Below, piece by piece: positions 1 through 10,874 of a stretch of DNA of 64,000 nt; the stretch's first letter is position 1; each line of letters begins with the position of its first letter. Position numbers and translations under genes: made by a program. This DNA comes from Ancistrus triradiatus. Lineage: Eukaryota; Chordata; Actinopteri; Siluriformes; Loricariidae. Below the pieces are notes generated by a model that saw nothing but the letters and a program-made list of their open reading frames with translations, made no database searches and was not told the DNA's origin. The stretch is taken from positions 124,001-188,000 of the forward strand of contig JAJAGP010001353.1 in NCBI GenBank assembly GCA_025084515.1, read 5' to 3'.

Positions 1-1334
1 CCGCCTCGAGTCCAGTAAACCGATGGACCGCGTAGGCCGGGGACCCCTGGACGACCCCGGGGAGGAGGAGGGGGGCCTGGCCGGGACTCGGGGTCTGGCA
101 GAGGTAGGGCTTGAGCTGGGAAGCGTGGAACGTGGGGTGGATCCTCATGGAGGAGGGCAGATCCAGCCGGTAGCTCACCAGGTTGAACCCTGCGGAGGAA
201 CCTTGAAGGGCCCCACGTATTTGGGAGGCCAGCTTGAGGTCCCCCATCAACGGGAAGGTCCCGAGTGGGACAGCCAGACACGTTGCCCCGTGCGGTAGGA
301 GGGCGCGGGCTGCGCGTTGCGATCGGCCCTGCCAGCGCATGGACTCCGTGCTGCTCGTAAGCCGCCACCCGAGGCCTTGGGCCCAGGACTCCCGACATCG
401 ACGGACGAACTGCCCGCCGTCCCGAAGAGACCCCTACGTTCCGCCTCCCTGGCGGGGGAAGAGGGGCGGCTGTGAAAACCGAACTGGCACTCGAACGGGG
501 ACATACCGAGGGCCGAGTGCCACAGGGTGTTATGGGCGAACTCGGCCCACGGCAGATGTTCTGCCCACGTGGACGGGTTACCCTTTGTTAGGCACCGGAG
601 CATGCGAGCCAGGTCTTGGTTGACCCGCTCGGTCTGGCCGTTAGACTCCGGATGGAACCCCGAGGAAAGGCTGGCTGTGGCCCCCACTAAGCGACAGAAG
701 GCCGCCCAAAAGCGGCTGACGAATTGGGGGCCCCGGTCAGAAAGCAGGTCCCGGGGGAACCCGTGCACTCGAGCGACGTGCCGAAGAATAAGGTCCGCCA
801 TCTCTTTGGCTGAGGGTAGTTTGGGCAGAGGCACGAGCTTACACCCCTTGGAGAAACGGTCCACCGCCACGAGGACGACCGTGTTGCCTCTAGATGGCGG
901 CACACCCGTGACAAAGTCTAGTGAGACGTGCGACCAGGGGCGAGCGGGCACGGGGAGAGGATGAAGGAGGCCAGGGGGTCTCCTGCGGGGGGTTTTGTTG
1001 CGTGCACAAACTTCGCAGGAGGCCACGAACTCCCGAACGTCATCCTCCATGCGTGGCCACCAAAAGCTCTGTCGGAGGAGCTTGTAGGTGGCTGTGCGGC
1101 CAGGGTGTGCCGCGAAGGACGCCTCGTGCCCCCAGCGCATCACTCTGGGGTGCGCAGAGGCTGGGACGAACCTACGACCCGGGGGACCGTTGCCAGGGTC
1201 GGGTTCGCGACGAAGGGCCTTGGTAACCACGTCGTCGATGGCCCAGGTGAGGGCAGCAACTACCCGAGGAGCCGGAAGGATGGGGTCCTGGATGGAGGGA
1301 GAGCCCGAGTGATCCCACTGCCTGGATAGGGCGT
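1..1334 (-). pseudogene. pol: Gypsy integrase with start of chromodomain
   Basis: This is the integrase part of pol, which would join retrotransposon cDNA to host DNA. An open stretch at 247-1230 carries a zinc-binding HHCC region (histidines in WGHEASFAAHPG, cysteines in CEVC), then the catalytic triad. Counting from the methionine at 1230, these are D105 in SLDFV, D165 in LLSDRGPQF and E201 in HPESNGQTE, giving the usual DD35E spacing. After a frame break near 247 the C-terminal part continues; IHPTFHASQLKP is readable at about 93-150, followed by a chromodomain-like start within 1-50. Upstream, the linker DALSRQWDHSG at about 1290-1340 is in a different frame from the RT. Catalytic residues are present but the frames are broken, so it is inactive as it stands. 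Confidence 0.9.
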
Positions 1335-2110
1335 CGGGCTGTCAAGGGGGCAGCCAGGGTCCCGAAATCCTGGACGAAGCGTCGAAAAAAGTTCGCGAAG
1401 CCCAGGAACCGCTGGACAAGCCGGAGGGAGGTGGGCTGGGGCCAATCGGCCACGGCCTGGATCTTGGCCGGGTCCATCTGCAACGACCCCTGGGAAACGA
1501 TGAATCCCAAGAATGCAACTGAGGGGGTATGAAAAGTCGATTTTTCTAACTTCACGAACAGCCGGTTCTCCAGTAGCAGTTGCAAGACCCGGCGGACATG
1601 ACCGACGTGCTCCTCGAGCGTCCGGCTAAAGATTAGAATATCGTCGAGGTAGACGAACACGTATCGATCCAGGGCCTCCCGGAGCACGTCATTGATAAGC
1701 CGTTGGAAGACAGCTGGGGCGTTCATCAACCCAAAGGGCATTACCCTGTACTCATAATGACCCGTGGGCGTTAGAAAAGCTGTCTTCCATTCGTCCCCCT
1801 GCCGGATGCGAACGAGGTTGTACGCGCTCCGGAGGTCCAGCTTGTATAAATGCTGGCCCCCTGGAGCGCTTCGAACGCCGTGGCCATAGAAGGCAGGGGG
1901 TAGCGGTCCTTAACCGTGATCGCATTTGAGGGCCCCGGGTAATCGATACACGGGCGCAGGGAGCCCTTCCCCTCCTTCTTGGCGACGAAGAAGAAGCCCG
2001 CCCCTGCCGGCGAGGAAGATGGCCGGATATAAAGCCCTGCTGGAGGGCCTCGGCGATATATTGTCGCATGGCCTCCTGTTCGGTAACGACTCAGGGAGAA
2101 GAGCCGCCCC
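1335..2110 (-). pseudogene. pol: Gypsy reverse transcriptase, RNase H domain deleted
   Basis: This would copy element RNA into cDNA. An open stretch at about 1335-1741 (minus) reads MPFGLMNAPAVFQ, the catalytic box YVFVYLDDILIFSR and FLGF, followed by FRRFVQDFG, all standard Gypsy RT landmarks. The N-terminal part (1771-2110) contains FFFVAKKEG, LRPCIDY and DRYPLP in a different frame, so at least one indel separates palm and fingers. Immediately after the APLTA that usually leads into RNase H, the sequence jumps at about 1343 to the DALSRQW linker before integrase. The whole RNase H domain (several hundred bases in relatives) is therefore missing. Confidence 0.9.
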
Positions 2111-2690
2111 CAGGGAGGGGCTGTGCCCGGCAGGAGGTTGATGGCGCAGTCATAGGCCCTGTGCGGGGGGAGAACTTGGGCCGCGCCCTTTACTGAACAC
2201 CACCCCCAAGTCCCTGTAGGGTTTCGGGGACGGTCGACAGGTCGGGGGTTACCGCCTGCCGAAACCGAGGCTGGCGGATGGAGGGTGGGCCGCGGGAGTA
2301 AACAGGACTCCCCCGGCATCGGGGGGACCACGCGTAAATAGACCGGGTCTGCGCCAGTCGATCCGTGGGTTGTGGAGCAACAACCACGGGATAGCCCAGG
2401 ACCAACTGGAGGGTAGGCGTGGTGCTTGACAAAGAAGGTGACCCTCTCGGAATGGAGTCCCTGTCTCCATAACGACCGGGTAGAGGGTCCTGTGAGTGAC
2501 AGGGCCCCCCCTACCCAGGACCCGGCCATCAAAAGCCCTGAGTGGCTGGGGGGTTGGGGAGAACCTCGATCAGGAGGTGCAAACGCCGTGCGAGTTTCAA
2601 ATTCACAATTTTCATTTTTTTCATTTTCATCAATAAAATTGCCCTCGGCCCCCTGGAATCGACGTAGGGCGGTGAGGCGGGGACCTGATC
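2111..2690 (-). pseudogene. pol: Gypsy protease region of pol
   Basis: Read on the minus strand this is the segment between gag and RT that encodes the aspartic protease which would cut the polyprotein. The motif GAEGNFID at about 2627-2652 matches the start of the domain in fish Gypsy elements. LVLGYPVV and RIDW at about 2340-2420 match its later strands but lie in other frames, so several indels are present. An AT-rich purine run (minus strand AAAATGAAAAAAATG, about 2606-2638) follows GNFID and looks like a local slippage expansion that destroyed the frame. The active-site D-S/T-G triplet is altered at its start. The call rests on position and these short motifs. Confidence 0.7.
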
Positions 2691-3747
2691 GTTCTTCCCC
2701 TGAGCAAGAACAACCGGGAGGGTGAGGCCCGACAGGGGGCGAGTGGGTTAGCCTAGGACCGGCCCCCCCGACCGGCCCCTGGCCCCTTGCGTTTCCCGAA
2801 ATGCCTGAAGACGGGGGTTCGGTTTCGCCGAGAGGGCCCCAAACCGGCCCCCCCGAGCTCCATGGGCTCAGGGCGTCGTCGAGGCGGGTGGTGCGAGAGC
2901 CGGTATAGGGTCGCGACTCGGCCACAGACCGACGGAGCGGTTACGAGGCCCTGCCCTTTCACGGGTCCGTTGCCGTAGGCGAGAGTCGATGGTCGTGGCG
3001 AGGTTATTAAACAGGGCCGTCGAGTGTGGCGGGGAGGGTGTCCCGAACGGCCAGCTCATCCTTAAGGGACTCACTGAGCCCCCGTTTCGTAGCTGGAGAT
3101 GAGGGCTTCCTCGTTCCAACCGCTTTCCGCCGCCAAGGGTTTGGGAACTCGACGGTGTATTCGGCCACCGACCTGGCGCCTTTGTGTGAGACGTGCCCAG
3201 GCGGGAGGCCGCACTACGTCCCCCCAGCGGATGAAAAAAAAAGGTCCCCTTGAGAGCCTCGGCAAAGGCTTCCTCATCCTCACAGGCAGGCAGGTGACCT
3301 GGCTTCCCACTGGGCCGTGGCCCAGGCCAGAGCCCGACCAGAAGAGGAGAGAGATGATATAAGCCACCCGGGAGCGAGGCGAGGGGAACTGGGACGAGGC
3401 GTAGCTCAAAGATGAGTGAGAGCATTTGCATGAGGAAACCCCTTTACAACGTTCGGGTTCGCCCCCGAAGCGTTCAGGCACGGCGACGGGGGTGTCTCCG
3501 GCGAGGCGAGGCGGAGAGAGGACCGGAGGCGGCACAGAAAACAGGTGGGGGGGGAACCACCTGGAAGCCAGAGAGCTTAGCGGACAGCTCCCTTGACCGC
3601 CTCGGTCCAGGGCCGCAAACCTGCTGGGCGAGGAGGGTCAGCTTTGCTGCTCGTGAGCCCCAGGGTCACACGTGGTGGCGGGAGAACGGCAGCAGCTGGG
3701 GATGGAGACCCCTCGGGGTCCATACTGGGCGCCCCTGCTGAGTCCAT
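2691..3747 (-). pseudogene. gag: Gypsy gag
   Basis: This is the capsid-like gene of the element at 1-4802. The likely start is the ATG at 3745-3747 (minus), 18 bases inside the end of the LTR at 3765; a second in-frame ATG is at 3723. The N-terminus is proline/serine-rich. Capsid-like landmarks appear in several frames: LIFELRLVPVPLAS, AYIISLL and FAEALKGTF at about 3230-3430, and NLATTIDSRLRQR at about 2970-3020, the region that precedes the zinc knuckle in relatives. At least three frame changes are needed to follow the homology, so no full protein can be made. Family assignment is from gene order and these motifs. Confidence 0.75.
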
Positions 3748-3764
3748 AACTGGGCGCACTGTAC

Positions 3765-4802
3765 TGTTACGGGGGGCCAGGGAGGGGCACACCCAAAAAA
3801 AAAGATAACGGACCCAAGCGCAGAGAAACACCGCACAAAAGGAGGGGAATAAGGAGAAAGAAAAGAAAGGAAAAGAAAGAAGGGATCCCTTCTGACAGTG
3901 CGTGGACACCCGCTGGCGACAGCCTGTCCCCGGATACCAGAGTACCAGAGTCCACCGAGGCGGGAAGGGAGGCGGGAATGCTACCGCTGAGCCACGGGTG
4001 TGGGTGAACGACAGAAGAGAGGAACAGCTATAAGCAAAAGGACAAACAAAAGAGTCGCTTCCTCGGCGAACTCAAAAAAAAGGAGGAGATTTCTTTTAAA
4101 TAATGGATGCAACAGAAAAGAACGGGAAAACGTCCCGTATATTGCTCTAAAACAGAGCGATGAGGGAAAGGCGGGCGCACGGCGCTTTAATTCAGAGCGG
4201 GCGCTCTGTGTGTGCGCTGTGCGTGTGTGTGTGTGTCTTCTGCTCACCGAGGCAGGAGCGCAGTATTGCGCATTGCGCCGAGGACTTTCTCGAGCCCAGC
4301 GCGGCTAACGCAGCCGACGCGTACCTAGGGCCGGGAGTGGACGAGGAAAAACGGCGTGGGGACGAAACGGAACGCTCGTTTCCAGGGCTTAACCAGGCCC
4401 GGAGTTATGCCGAAGGTAACCACGATAGGACGCGGAGCGTTCAGCATCCAGGCGGGGCCGCCGGAGCGGGGAAAAAAGGCCACGAGCGCCCTTTGGGGCA
4501 GCCGGGAAGAAAGCGGTAAGTGGCGTTACCCCAACTTTCCCTTACCTAGCTTCCTAAGGCCCTAGCTTTACCTCAAGGCTTTTGCCTTTACGAATCCCGC
4601 CTCCTTTATGACACGGGACTACCTCTCTCCCTAAACGGTAACAACCGGGGAGTAACGCCGAAAATATCGCTTCCAAAATGCCGGGTGTCTCATCAGACAG
4701 TGCGCCGAAGGCCGGAATTTGGAGGCTCATTTTATAGGAGGCCGCCCGCGACGTGTGCCGGTGCCGCGGCGGCCCCTAGTGGCGGGAATGCGCCCCCTGA
4801 TA
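3765..4802 (-). repeat. 5' LTR of the Gypsy element
   Basis: On the minus strand the segment starts TATCAGGGGGCG (4802) and ends CCCCGTAACA (3765), just before the gag start. It carries a TATA-like CCTATAAAATGAG (about 4728-4740, minus), expected in U3. A short (GT)n tract lies at 4221-4236. The partner 3' LTR is outside the window, so the ends are inferred. Support comes from the small LTR element at 38597-39372, which has the same style of ends (TATTAGGGG and CCGTAACA). Confidence 0.55.
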
Positions 4803-5985
4803 CCAGATTAACTAAAACCCCTACAGAAAGTCATTCTACTGTTCTGCTTAATTTTAACAGCAATGATTTCATGACTTTCTTTAATGATTAGATAGAAAAC
4901 ATTAGGCAAAAAACTTGATGCTCATCACATCACCAAACTATTTGTCAACCTTCCGGATGCAGCACTAGTGTAGACATCTGTTTAATTAGCTGTAAATCAA
5001 GATTAGAATATTTTACCCCAATTACTAAAACTGAACTAACCACACTGATCAGCTCGTCTAAGCCATCGATGTGTTTATTAAATGCAATTCCTACACGTTT
5101 ACTCAGAGCTGATACATAGTATTATAGAGCCACTGTTAAATATTTTAACTTCATCCCTTACCTTTGGTTATGTGCCCAAATCCATTAAGCGTGCCGTTAT
5201 TAACCACTGATTAAAAAAGCCAACTTGACCCTTGTGTGATATCTAATTATAGACCAATTTCAAATCTACCTTGCTCTCCAAAAGCTGTCTCTCAGCAGCT
5301 CTGTAGTTACCCTCAAAGTAATGGTATTTATGAAACATTTAGTAGTACTGAAACAGCATTAATTAGGGTACTAAATGATTTATTAATATCCTCAGATAAT
5401 GGACCTGTTTCTTTTCTTGTTCTGTTAGATTTAAGTGCAGCATTTGGCATTATAGATCACAATGTTTTACTGAATAGACTAGAAAATACTGTAGTTGTTA
5501 AATATTGTCACTTTTCTGGCACTTTCCCGGTTCATGCATTTATAACCTCAAGGTTGGATTACTGTAACACTGTCTTTAGTAAATCTGTAAATAAACTTCA
5601 ATTAGTTCATAATACAGCAGCTTGAGTGCTAACTCGAACTAGAAAATTTGATCATATCACTCCTGTTCTATCATCACTACACTGGTTACCAGTCAAATTC
5701 CACACTGATTACAAAATACTTCTTATAACTTATAATGCTCTACATAGCCTGGCCCCACATTATCTGAGTGAACTCTTAGAGTCTTACAATCCAGCTCGTC
5801 TACTTCGTTCGCAGGGTACAGGACTTTTTTTGTTTCTAGAATTAAAAAAGTCACAGCAGGGGGAAAGGTTTTCTCATTCATGGCCCCCCAACTATGGAAT
5901 AATCTTCCCACTTTAGTTTGAGATTCAGACACTCTCCAAAATTTTAAGTCTAGGCTAAAGACATACTTATTTACGCAGGTTTTTG
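4803..5985 (+). pseudogene. L2 ORF2 fragment lacking the RT catalytic core
   Basis: ORF2 of L2 LINEs encodes an endonuclease and a reverse transcriptase. This copy starts in the linker before RT (FMTFFND at about 4869-4890). It shows the RT fingers motif ISNYRPISNL at about 5239-5268 and LVLLDLSAAFGIIDHNVLLNRLENT at about 5418-5490. It then jumps directly to AFITSRLDYCNT at about 5536-5571. The segment that should hold the VPQGSVLGPLLF and YADD boxes is deleted at about 5495-5530. The C-terminal region (HITPVLSSLHWLPV, APHYLSELLESYNPARLLRS) follows after a stop at about 5623, probably a CGA to TGA change. The copy is dead. Confidence 0.85.
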
Positions 5986-6514
5986 GTTAGACTTAGACTG
6001 GGATGCATGGTTTGGATCACTGGGGCCAGAGTCTGGAGTCATGTCTGGCCTGCCTCCATTGTCATGCCTTGTCCTTTAGCCGGGAGTGTCGGGTGGGCGG
6101 TCTGGCTGGGTTGGGCTTCGGTCCTCTTGATCTTGACTTGTTTATTCTTGCCTTAGACTAAGAGCAGAGCTGGGGATTCATACTCAAAGAGCTTTGTGCT
6201 GATCTGGGACGTTGGGTTGCTGTCTTCTGCGTCCCATGGGGTTGCCAATGTCTCATGTGATCCCTCTTAGCTGTGTTACCTTCTGGTTCTTCTCTTTCTA
6301 GCTATGCTGCAATAGCTAATGCTGCAGGAGTCTCAGGCTACACGTGGTATCAGTGATTGTTAATAGACTCTGTGCTTTTAATTAATAACTAATTACATTT
6401 GCGAAAACAAAGCCGATCATAGCCAAAAAACAGGTACAAAAATCAAAACAGGTAGAGCCAGTAAATGGGTGCATAACACAAATGGGCAGCCCACGGTAAA
6501 ACCATGGAACGTGA

Positions 6515-7005
6515 CAAGAATAAAGTTAATGTTTTGGAATGGCCAAGTCAAAGTCCTGACCTTAATCCAATCGAAATGTTGTGGAAGGACCTGAAGCGAG
6601 CAGCTATTGTGAGGAAACCCATCAACATCCCAGAGTTGAAGCTGTTCTGTACGGAGGAATGGGCTAAAATTCCTCCAAGCCGGTGTGCAGGACTGATCAA
6701 CAGCTACAGGAAACACTTAGTTGCATTTATTGCTGCACGTGGGGGGTGGGGGGGGGGGGGGGGTGGGCGGTCACACCAGATACTGAAAGCAAAGGCTCAC
6801 ATACATTTGCCACTCACTAATATGTAATATTGGATCATTTTCCTACATAAATAAATAACCAAGTATAATATTTTGTCTCAGTTGTTTAACTGGGTTCTCT
6901 TTATCTACTTTTAGGACTTGTGTGAAAATCTGATGATGTTTTAGGTCATGTTTATGCAGAAATATAGAAAATTGTAAAGGGTTCACAAACTTTCAAGCAC
7001 CACTG
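6515..7005 (+). mobile_element. Tc1-a transposon fragment (3' half) with right inverted repeat
   Basis: The coding remnant at 6519-6745 contains SQSPDLNPIEMLWKDLK, which includes the third catalytic acid (E) of a DD34E Tc1 transposase, then the usual C-terminus ending near LVAFIAA. A poly-G run (6740-6763) interrupts the end. The right terminal repeat (about 6790-7005) ends CAAGCACCACTG followed by TA. The N-terminal half and left end are absent. Confidence 0.9.
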
Positions 7006-7038
7006 TATATAAATAAATCTGACTTGATTTGACTTATT

Positions 7039-7673
7039 TTTTTCGTCAATGAGTATATATTGTTCCATATCTGTGGTGTGTTAATATACTAATACTAATA
7101 GTGAACTAATATTTAATTTGAGTTAAATTTAACCCACATTTTTTGTAAGTGCATTTTGTAAGTGCTAAGACTTACAATTTATTATTATACTGCATACTGC
7201 ATAGTACTGTTAATATTATTGCACTTTCAGCATTTTCTTACTGAAATCTGCACTCCACAAGAGTCAGCAATTAACATCATCCTTTCAAAGGCAAATGGGT
7301 CTGAGATTATGCAAATATATTGTCAAGTATTGTCACAAGGGTATGAGCACAAGGACCCTAGTGTAGGGAATGTGCACTCTAATGCGAGGAAACAGTAGAA
7401 TGCACAGTATGCTGAAATAAGGAACTGTACCGATATGAGCTTGATTCAACATCTTACAGATTAAGATCCCTTCTCTCTGCTTTAGTTCTCTCCATCCCTT
7501 ATAAGACCAGTAGAATCTGGGGGGTTTATTTGCTCTCTTATAAAGTACAGTTGAGTTCTTGTTTATTATTCTGTCATCTATCCAAAAATAAGGTAGCCTG
7601 AGGGTGTCCATTTTTTATGGGCCAAACCTTTTTCATTGCCTCCTCAAAGCCATTTTTTTCCAGTTACCACATG
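7039..7673. other. No recognisable gene
   Basis: AT-rich unique-looking sequence. The short open frames have no family features that I recognise. Confidence 0.5.
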
Positions 7674-8035
7674 GCTGCATTCATTCATTCATTCATTCAT
7701 TCATTCATTTATTGTCTTATCCACTTATGCTATACAGGGTCACGGGAGAGCCAGTGCCTAGCTGGTGACACAGGGCTCAAGGCAGGAACAACCCTAGATA
7801 GGGCGCCAATCCATCATAGGGCACATACACTCATGCACACACTCACACTGTAAGGGGCTCCTTGGAAACACCAATTAACCTAACACACATGTGTTTGGAA
7901 TGTGGGAATAAAAAAGAGTACCAGAGAAACCCACACGAACATGGGGAGAACATACAAACTCCACACAGGTGGAGCCCCGGATCGGGATCTGTGAGACGAC
8001 AGTGCTAACCACTGCAACACCATGCCACCACTGGA
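7674..8035 (-). mobile_element. tRNA-derived SINE (type b) with (ATTC)n tail
   Basis: On the minus strand it starts at about 8035 with GGTGGCATGGTGTTGCAGTG and GGTTAGCACTG (A-box-like). It continues through the common fish repeat containing 'tccacacaggtggagccccgg' and ends in the tetranucleotide tail seen on plus as (ATTC)n at 7674-7709. A related copy lies at 59285-59625. Confidence 0.7.
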
Positions 8036-8114
8036 TGCATACATGTTGAAGCAAAAAAAAGCAGTTGGGGACAGCTATAAAGCCTCTATGACACTCAGTT
8101 TGCCTTGGAGTCAG

Positions 8115-8313
8115 ATATTTACATTTACAGCATTTAGCAGATGCCCTTATCCAGAGTGACTTACAATTGGTACAATCTTACAATCCAAGCAATTATGGGT
8201 TAAGGGTCTTGCTCAAGCACCCAACAGTGGCAGCTTGGCAGATGTGGGATTTGAACCCTGGTCCTTCTGGTCCAGAGTACAGTGCCTTAACCGCTAGGCT
8301 ACCACACTACCCC
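8115..8313 (-). mobile_element. tRNA-derived SINE (type a)
   Basis: On the minus strand the head reads GTGGTAGCCTAGCGGTTAAG (A box), then GGGTTCAAATCCC (B box). The body contains GAGCAAGACCCTTAACCC, and the 3' end is AAGTCACTCTGGATAAGGGC followed by a CATTTAC-type tail. Related copies are at 28617-28812 and 38049-38255, with fragments at 39960 and 10785. Confidence 0.8.
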
Positions 8314-9234
8314 CTTTTTAAGAGTGATCACAGGTCATAAACAGTTCACCAGAAACTATCTTTTGCATTATTGAACCTATCATTTATATAAGACTTGCTG
8401 CCTACCAGAGGACTTGAAACCATCTTCTTTCCTCTTTTGAGTGAACACATTGCATGCTGTGGAAACGGTCACTGCCTGGGTGGTTTGTTGATGGAGAGGG
8501 ATCAGAGTCAATCACCATACACCAATTTGACCAAGTATCCCATCGCACAAGTCACTCTGCTGATTTAAAACCACATAATGGCAGCTCCACTCCATATCCA
8601 GCACAAAGCAGGTACCAACTTCATTGCTGATTTCAGTGTGTCTCCTTTCTTGAAATCTCATCAGTATTTTAAAACCACACTGAACTTGTAGTATATTTCA
8701 CATGCCTATAATCCAAATTACTGTTCACAAAGTTTGTCCAATTATTCAAACTACTTAGTCTAATAGCTGAATTCAGTGTAGCATCTATAAAGTAGTTTTA
8801 AAGGAGACATATCCATATTTGTGTCATATTTCCATTATTTTCTTGTCATTACAGTGATTTTGTCATTTCTTGATTTAATCATTTTCTCAAACTTTTGAAT
8901 TACGATTTGTGTGGGGGTGATTTCATTAGTCAATATGAGAGAATTGAATGACTGGTAGACTGGATAGAGGGAGACTGTAAAGTATTCATGTTCATTTTGA
9001 CTGGTTTCCCTGATTCCCCAGCCGAAAAAGAATCAGGTGGTGCCCCATTTATTCATTGAAATAAATTAATTTAGAGTACCATAATTACCTACAAAACTCT
9101 CCGATGCCACAACTGATGTAGAAAAAGTATCAAATAAGACTCAATGAGTGAACGCAAAAAGCCCTTGATTACAAACGAAAGAAAGGCACCACCAAGAACT
9201 TGAAAGTGCTGTCGATTATGTCTTCTAAATGGCA
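8314..9234. other. No recognisable gene
   Basis: AT-rich sequence with no coding signal or known repeat that I could identify. Confidence 0.45.
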
Positions 9235-9432
9235 GGAGAGACACACCACAGAAGCAGAACAAATATCCTTGTGGGAAATAGTTATCACAAAAGAGCACAT
9301 ATGCTTGAGAAAGAAATGCAGCCTCACTACTGCTAAGAGAATGCTCAACAATAGGTAAAACTCATGACAAATACAAACCTATGTCACAAAGTGATGCAAC
9401 AGGTATAAACAGGGCTCACTGATTAAAGAAAA
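9235..9432 (-). repeat. Diverged 3' LTR of old Gypsy remnant
   Basis: It aligns by eye with 11995-12212. Shared blocks include ATATGCTTGAGAAAGAAA, CTACTGCTAAGAGAATGC against CTACTAAGAGAATGCA, and the end TATAAACAGGGCTCACTGAT against ATATAGGGCTCGTTGATG. Confidence 0.6.
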
Positions 9433-9449
9433 CCAACAGCAGATGCTTT

Positions 9450-10790
9450 TTCAATATCCGGGTGAGGCAGACCACTTCCTCTGATTGTTAATGCCAGACA
9501 CACCAGTTGTAACAGGGAGGTGTGGAAGGATGGTGAGTACTTTAATTCTAGTGGCAACTTCAGCCTGTAGGTGACAAGTGACCCAGTGCCCCAATCCAAA
9601 CAGGCAAATGAAAATTGGTCCCAGTTTTCTACTGGGATGATTTAATTGAAAGTTTTGGTTGAGACTCACACCCTCTCCCCAGTCCGTAAGATGAGTTCTC
9701 CCTATGGTGGTGTTCAGCTTGGAATTTCTACCCTCTAAACACCCTCGCCAAGTGAATACAGAGGCCCAGACCTCCTCACTGTGTTGCTGCAACTTGTCCA
9801 ACCTCCTACTAGCAGCCCATGGAAGCAGGGGTCTGGGATCCCAGGAAGCACTGGCAGTGTATCAGGCCAGAAGAGATATGCACCACTGAGTTGGGGATGT
9901 ATACATGCCACAAGTAGTAGTTCTCAAACACTCCTCAGATACCAACACACCTCTTGGTTTTGCCGTTCACCACTCACCTCCATATGATGCCCAGAGGTCA
10001 GGTTGACATTCACCCCCATTACTTCAAATGAAGGTTGACCATACCCAAGAGGTTAATTGAGTCTCCCTGTTGGATAGAATGTCCTCAGATAACCCAAACT
10101 GACAAAAGACATGGCAAAAATGAGCTTCAGCAGTTAATAGGGTGTCTGGGTGTCCATAAATAGGGATCAAGCAACAGTCTTGCTAAAATAATCTACCACC
10201 AATTTCAAAGTCATCTCCCCCAGTTATGTGCAGTCTGAAACAAAATCCACTGCTAAGTTGACCCAAGGACTCTCTGGGGGTGGTGTATGCAAAGACATGT
10301 CAAATGTCTTTGCCCCCAAAGAGAGAGACCTTGTGTCAGACCACACATACCCAACATGATGCAGTGATGAATGCTTATGCCAACAGTAATTGGAGCATAG
10401 TGGACTAAGGGTGAGCTGACCTGACTGAAGTGTAAGGCAGGTAAGGAGTTTGTTTCTTCAATCCTTGGAAATGTAAACCATATCTGGCAGCCTGTAAAAT
10501 GGTCCAGGATCCCCCACTTCTGCCCTTTCAATCTCCACATCAATATTCCAGAGGATAGGACCTACTAGACAAGATTGGCATATGATTGACTGTACACTAT
10601 TTAACAGAGGGTGAACATCAAATACCTGCCTTTTTAGAGCTGGAGCTGGAGGAGATTTAGAGCTCAAACCTGTTAGGAACAGGTTTCATATGGCATGGTA
10701 ATGAGTGAGAAACTGATCACCAAAGATATATTATAGATTCTTGTGGTCTGTACAGACCACAAACAGATGATTGGTCCCCTCCATTTACAT
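9450..10790 (-). pseudogene. pol: Gypsy RNase H and integrase remnant
   Basis: Read on the minus strand, VVCTDHKNL at about 10735-10765 matches the RNase H box TDHKNL. Then come a linker, LHTPPPESLG, a LAVDFV-like segment (about 10230-10260) and DYFSKTVA, which correspond to the first integrase catalytic strand. VNVNLTSGHH followed by ERQNQEV at about 9960-10000 corresponds to the region of the catalytic glutamate. Stops and frame changes separate nearly every block and the catalytic acids are mostly lost or shifted. Assignment rests on the order of blocks and their position between the LTRs. Confidence 0.65.
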
Positions 10791-10874
10791 TTTTTAAATT
10801 TACAGCATTTAGCAGACCAGCCAGTTTCTCCTCACCCCAAGGGCAACAGCACAAAGCCTCTAAAGAGGCTATTC

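Larger units (their letters stand above)
1..4802 (-). mobile_element. Ty3/Gypsy LTR retrotransposon, minus strand, 3' end outside window
   Basis: Read on the minus strand, the order is LTR (3765-4802), gag, protease, reverse transcriptase, integrase and the start of a chromodomain. This is the order of a chromodomain-bearing Ty3/Gypsy (Metaviridae-type) element. The base composition is strikingly GC-rich compared with the rest of the window. The 3' LTR would lie before base 1. Several frameshifts break gag and pol, and RNase H is missing, so the copy is dead. It ends directly against the 5'-truncated L2 at 4803. Confidence 0.9.
4803..7038 (+). mobile_element. L2-type LINE copy 1, 5' truncated, with Tc1 insertion
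   Basis: This is homologous to the long L2 copies at 12213-15930 and 60637-64000 but on the plus strand. It begins in the endonuclease-RT linker, runs through a deleted RT and a 3' UTR (6000-6400), and ends with the L2 tail TATAAATAAATCTGACTTGA at 7009-7038. About 6515-7005 is a Tc1-a fragment between the two L2 pieces. The 6401-6514 segment is not recognised. Confidence 0.85.

Noticed and set aside
234..1329. Several plus-strand open frames in the GC-rich Gypsy region
   Set aside because: They are antisense to integrase and RT. High GC content keeps chance frames open and they have no motifs.
6740..6770. Poly-G run as a polypurine tract
   Set aside because: It lies within a Tc1 coding remnant with no LTR nearby, so simple slippage is more likely.
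8115..8313. A tRNA gene
   Set aside because: A and B boxes are present, but the sequence is a SINE with a repeated body and tail. The copies at 28617 and 38049 show the same. No cloverleaf is expected.
9450..9801. A 116-codon minus frame that might be a host gene
   Set aside because: It lies at the C-terminal end of the old Gypsy integrase order and inside its LTR pair; no splice or start context.
10735..10765. Plus-strand reading VCTDHKQM as an RNase H motif
   Set aside because: The site is nearly palindromic (GTGGTCTGTACAGACCAC). The minus reading TDHKNL fits the orientation of the neighbouring Gypsy blocks better.
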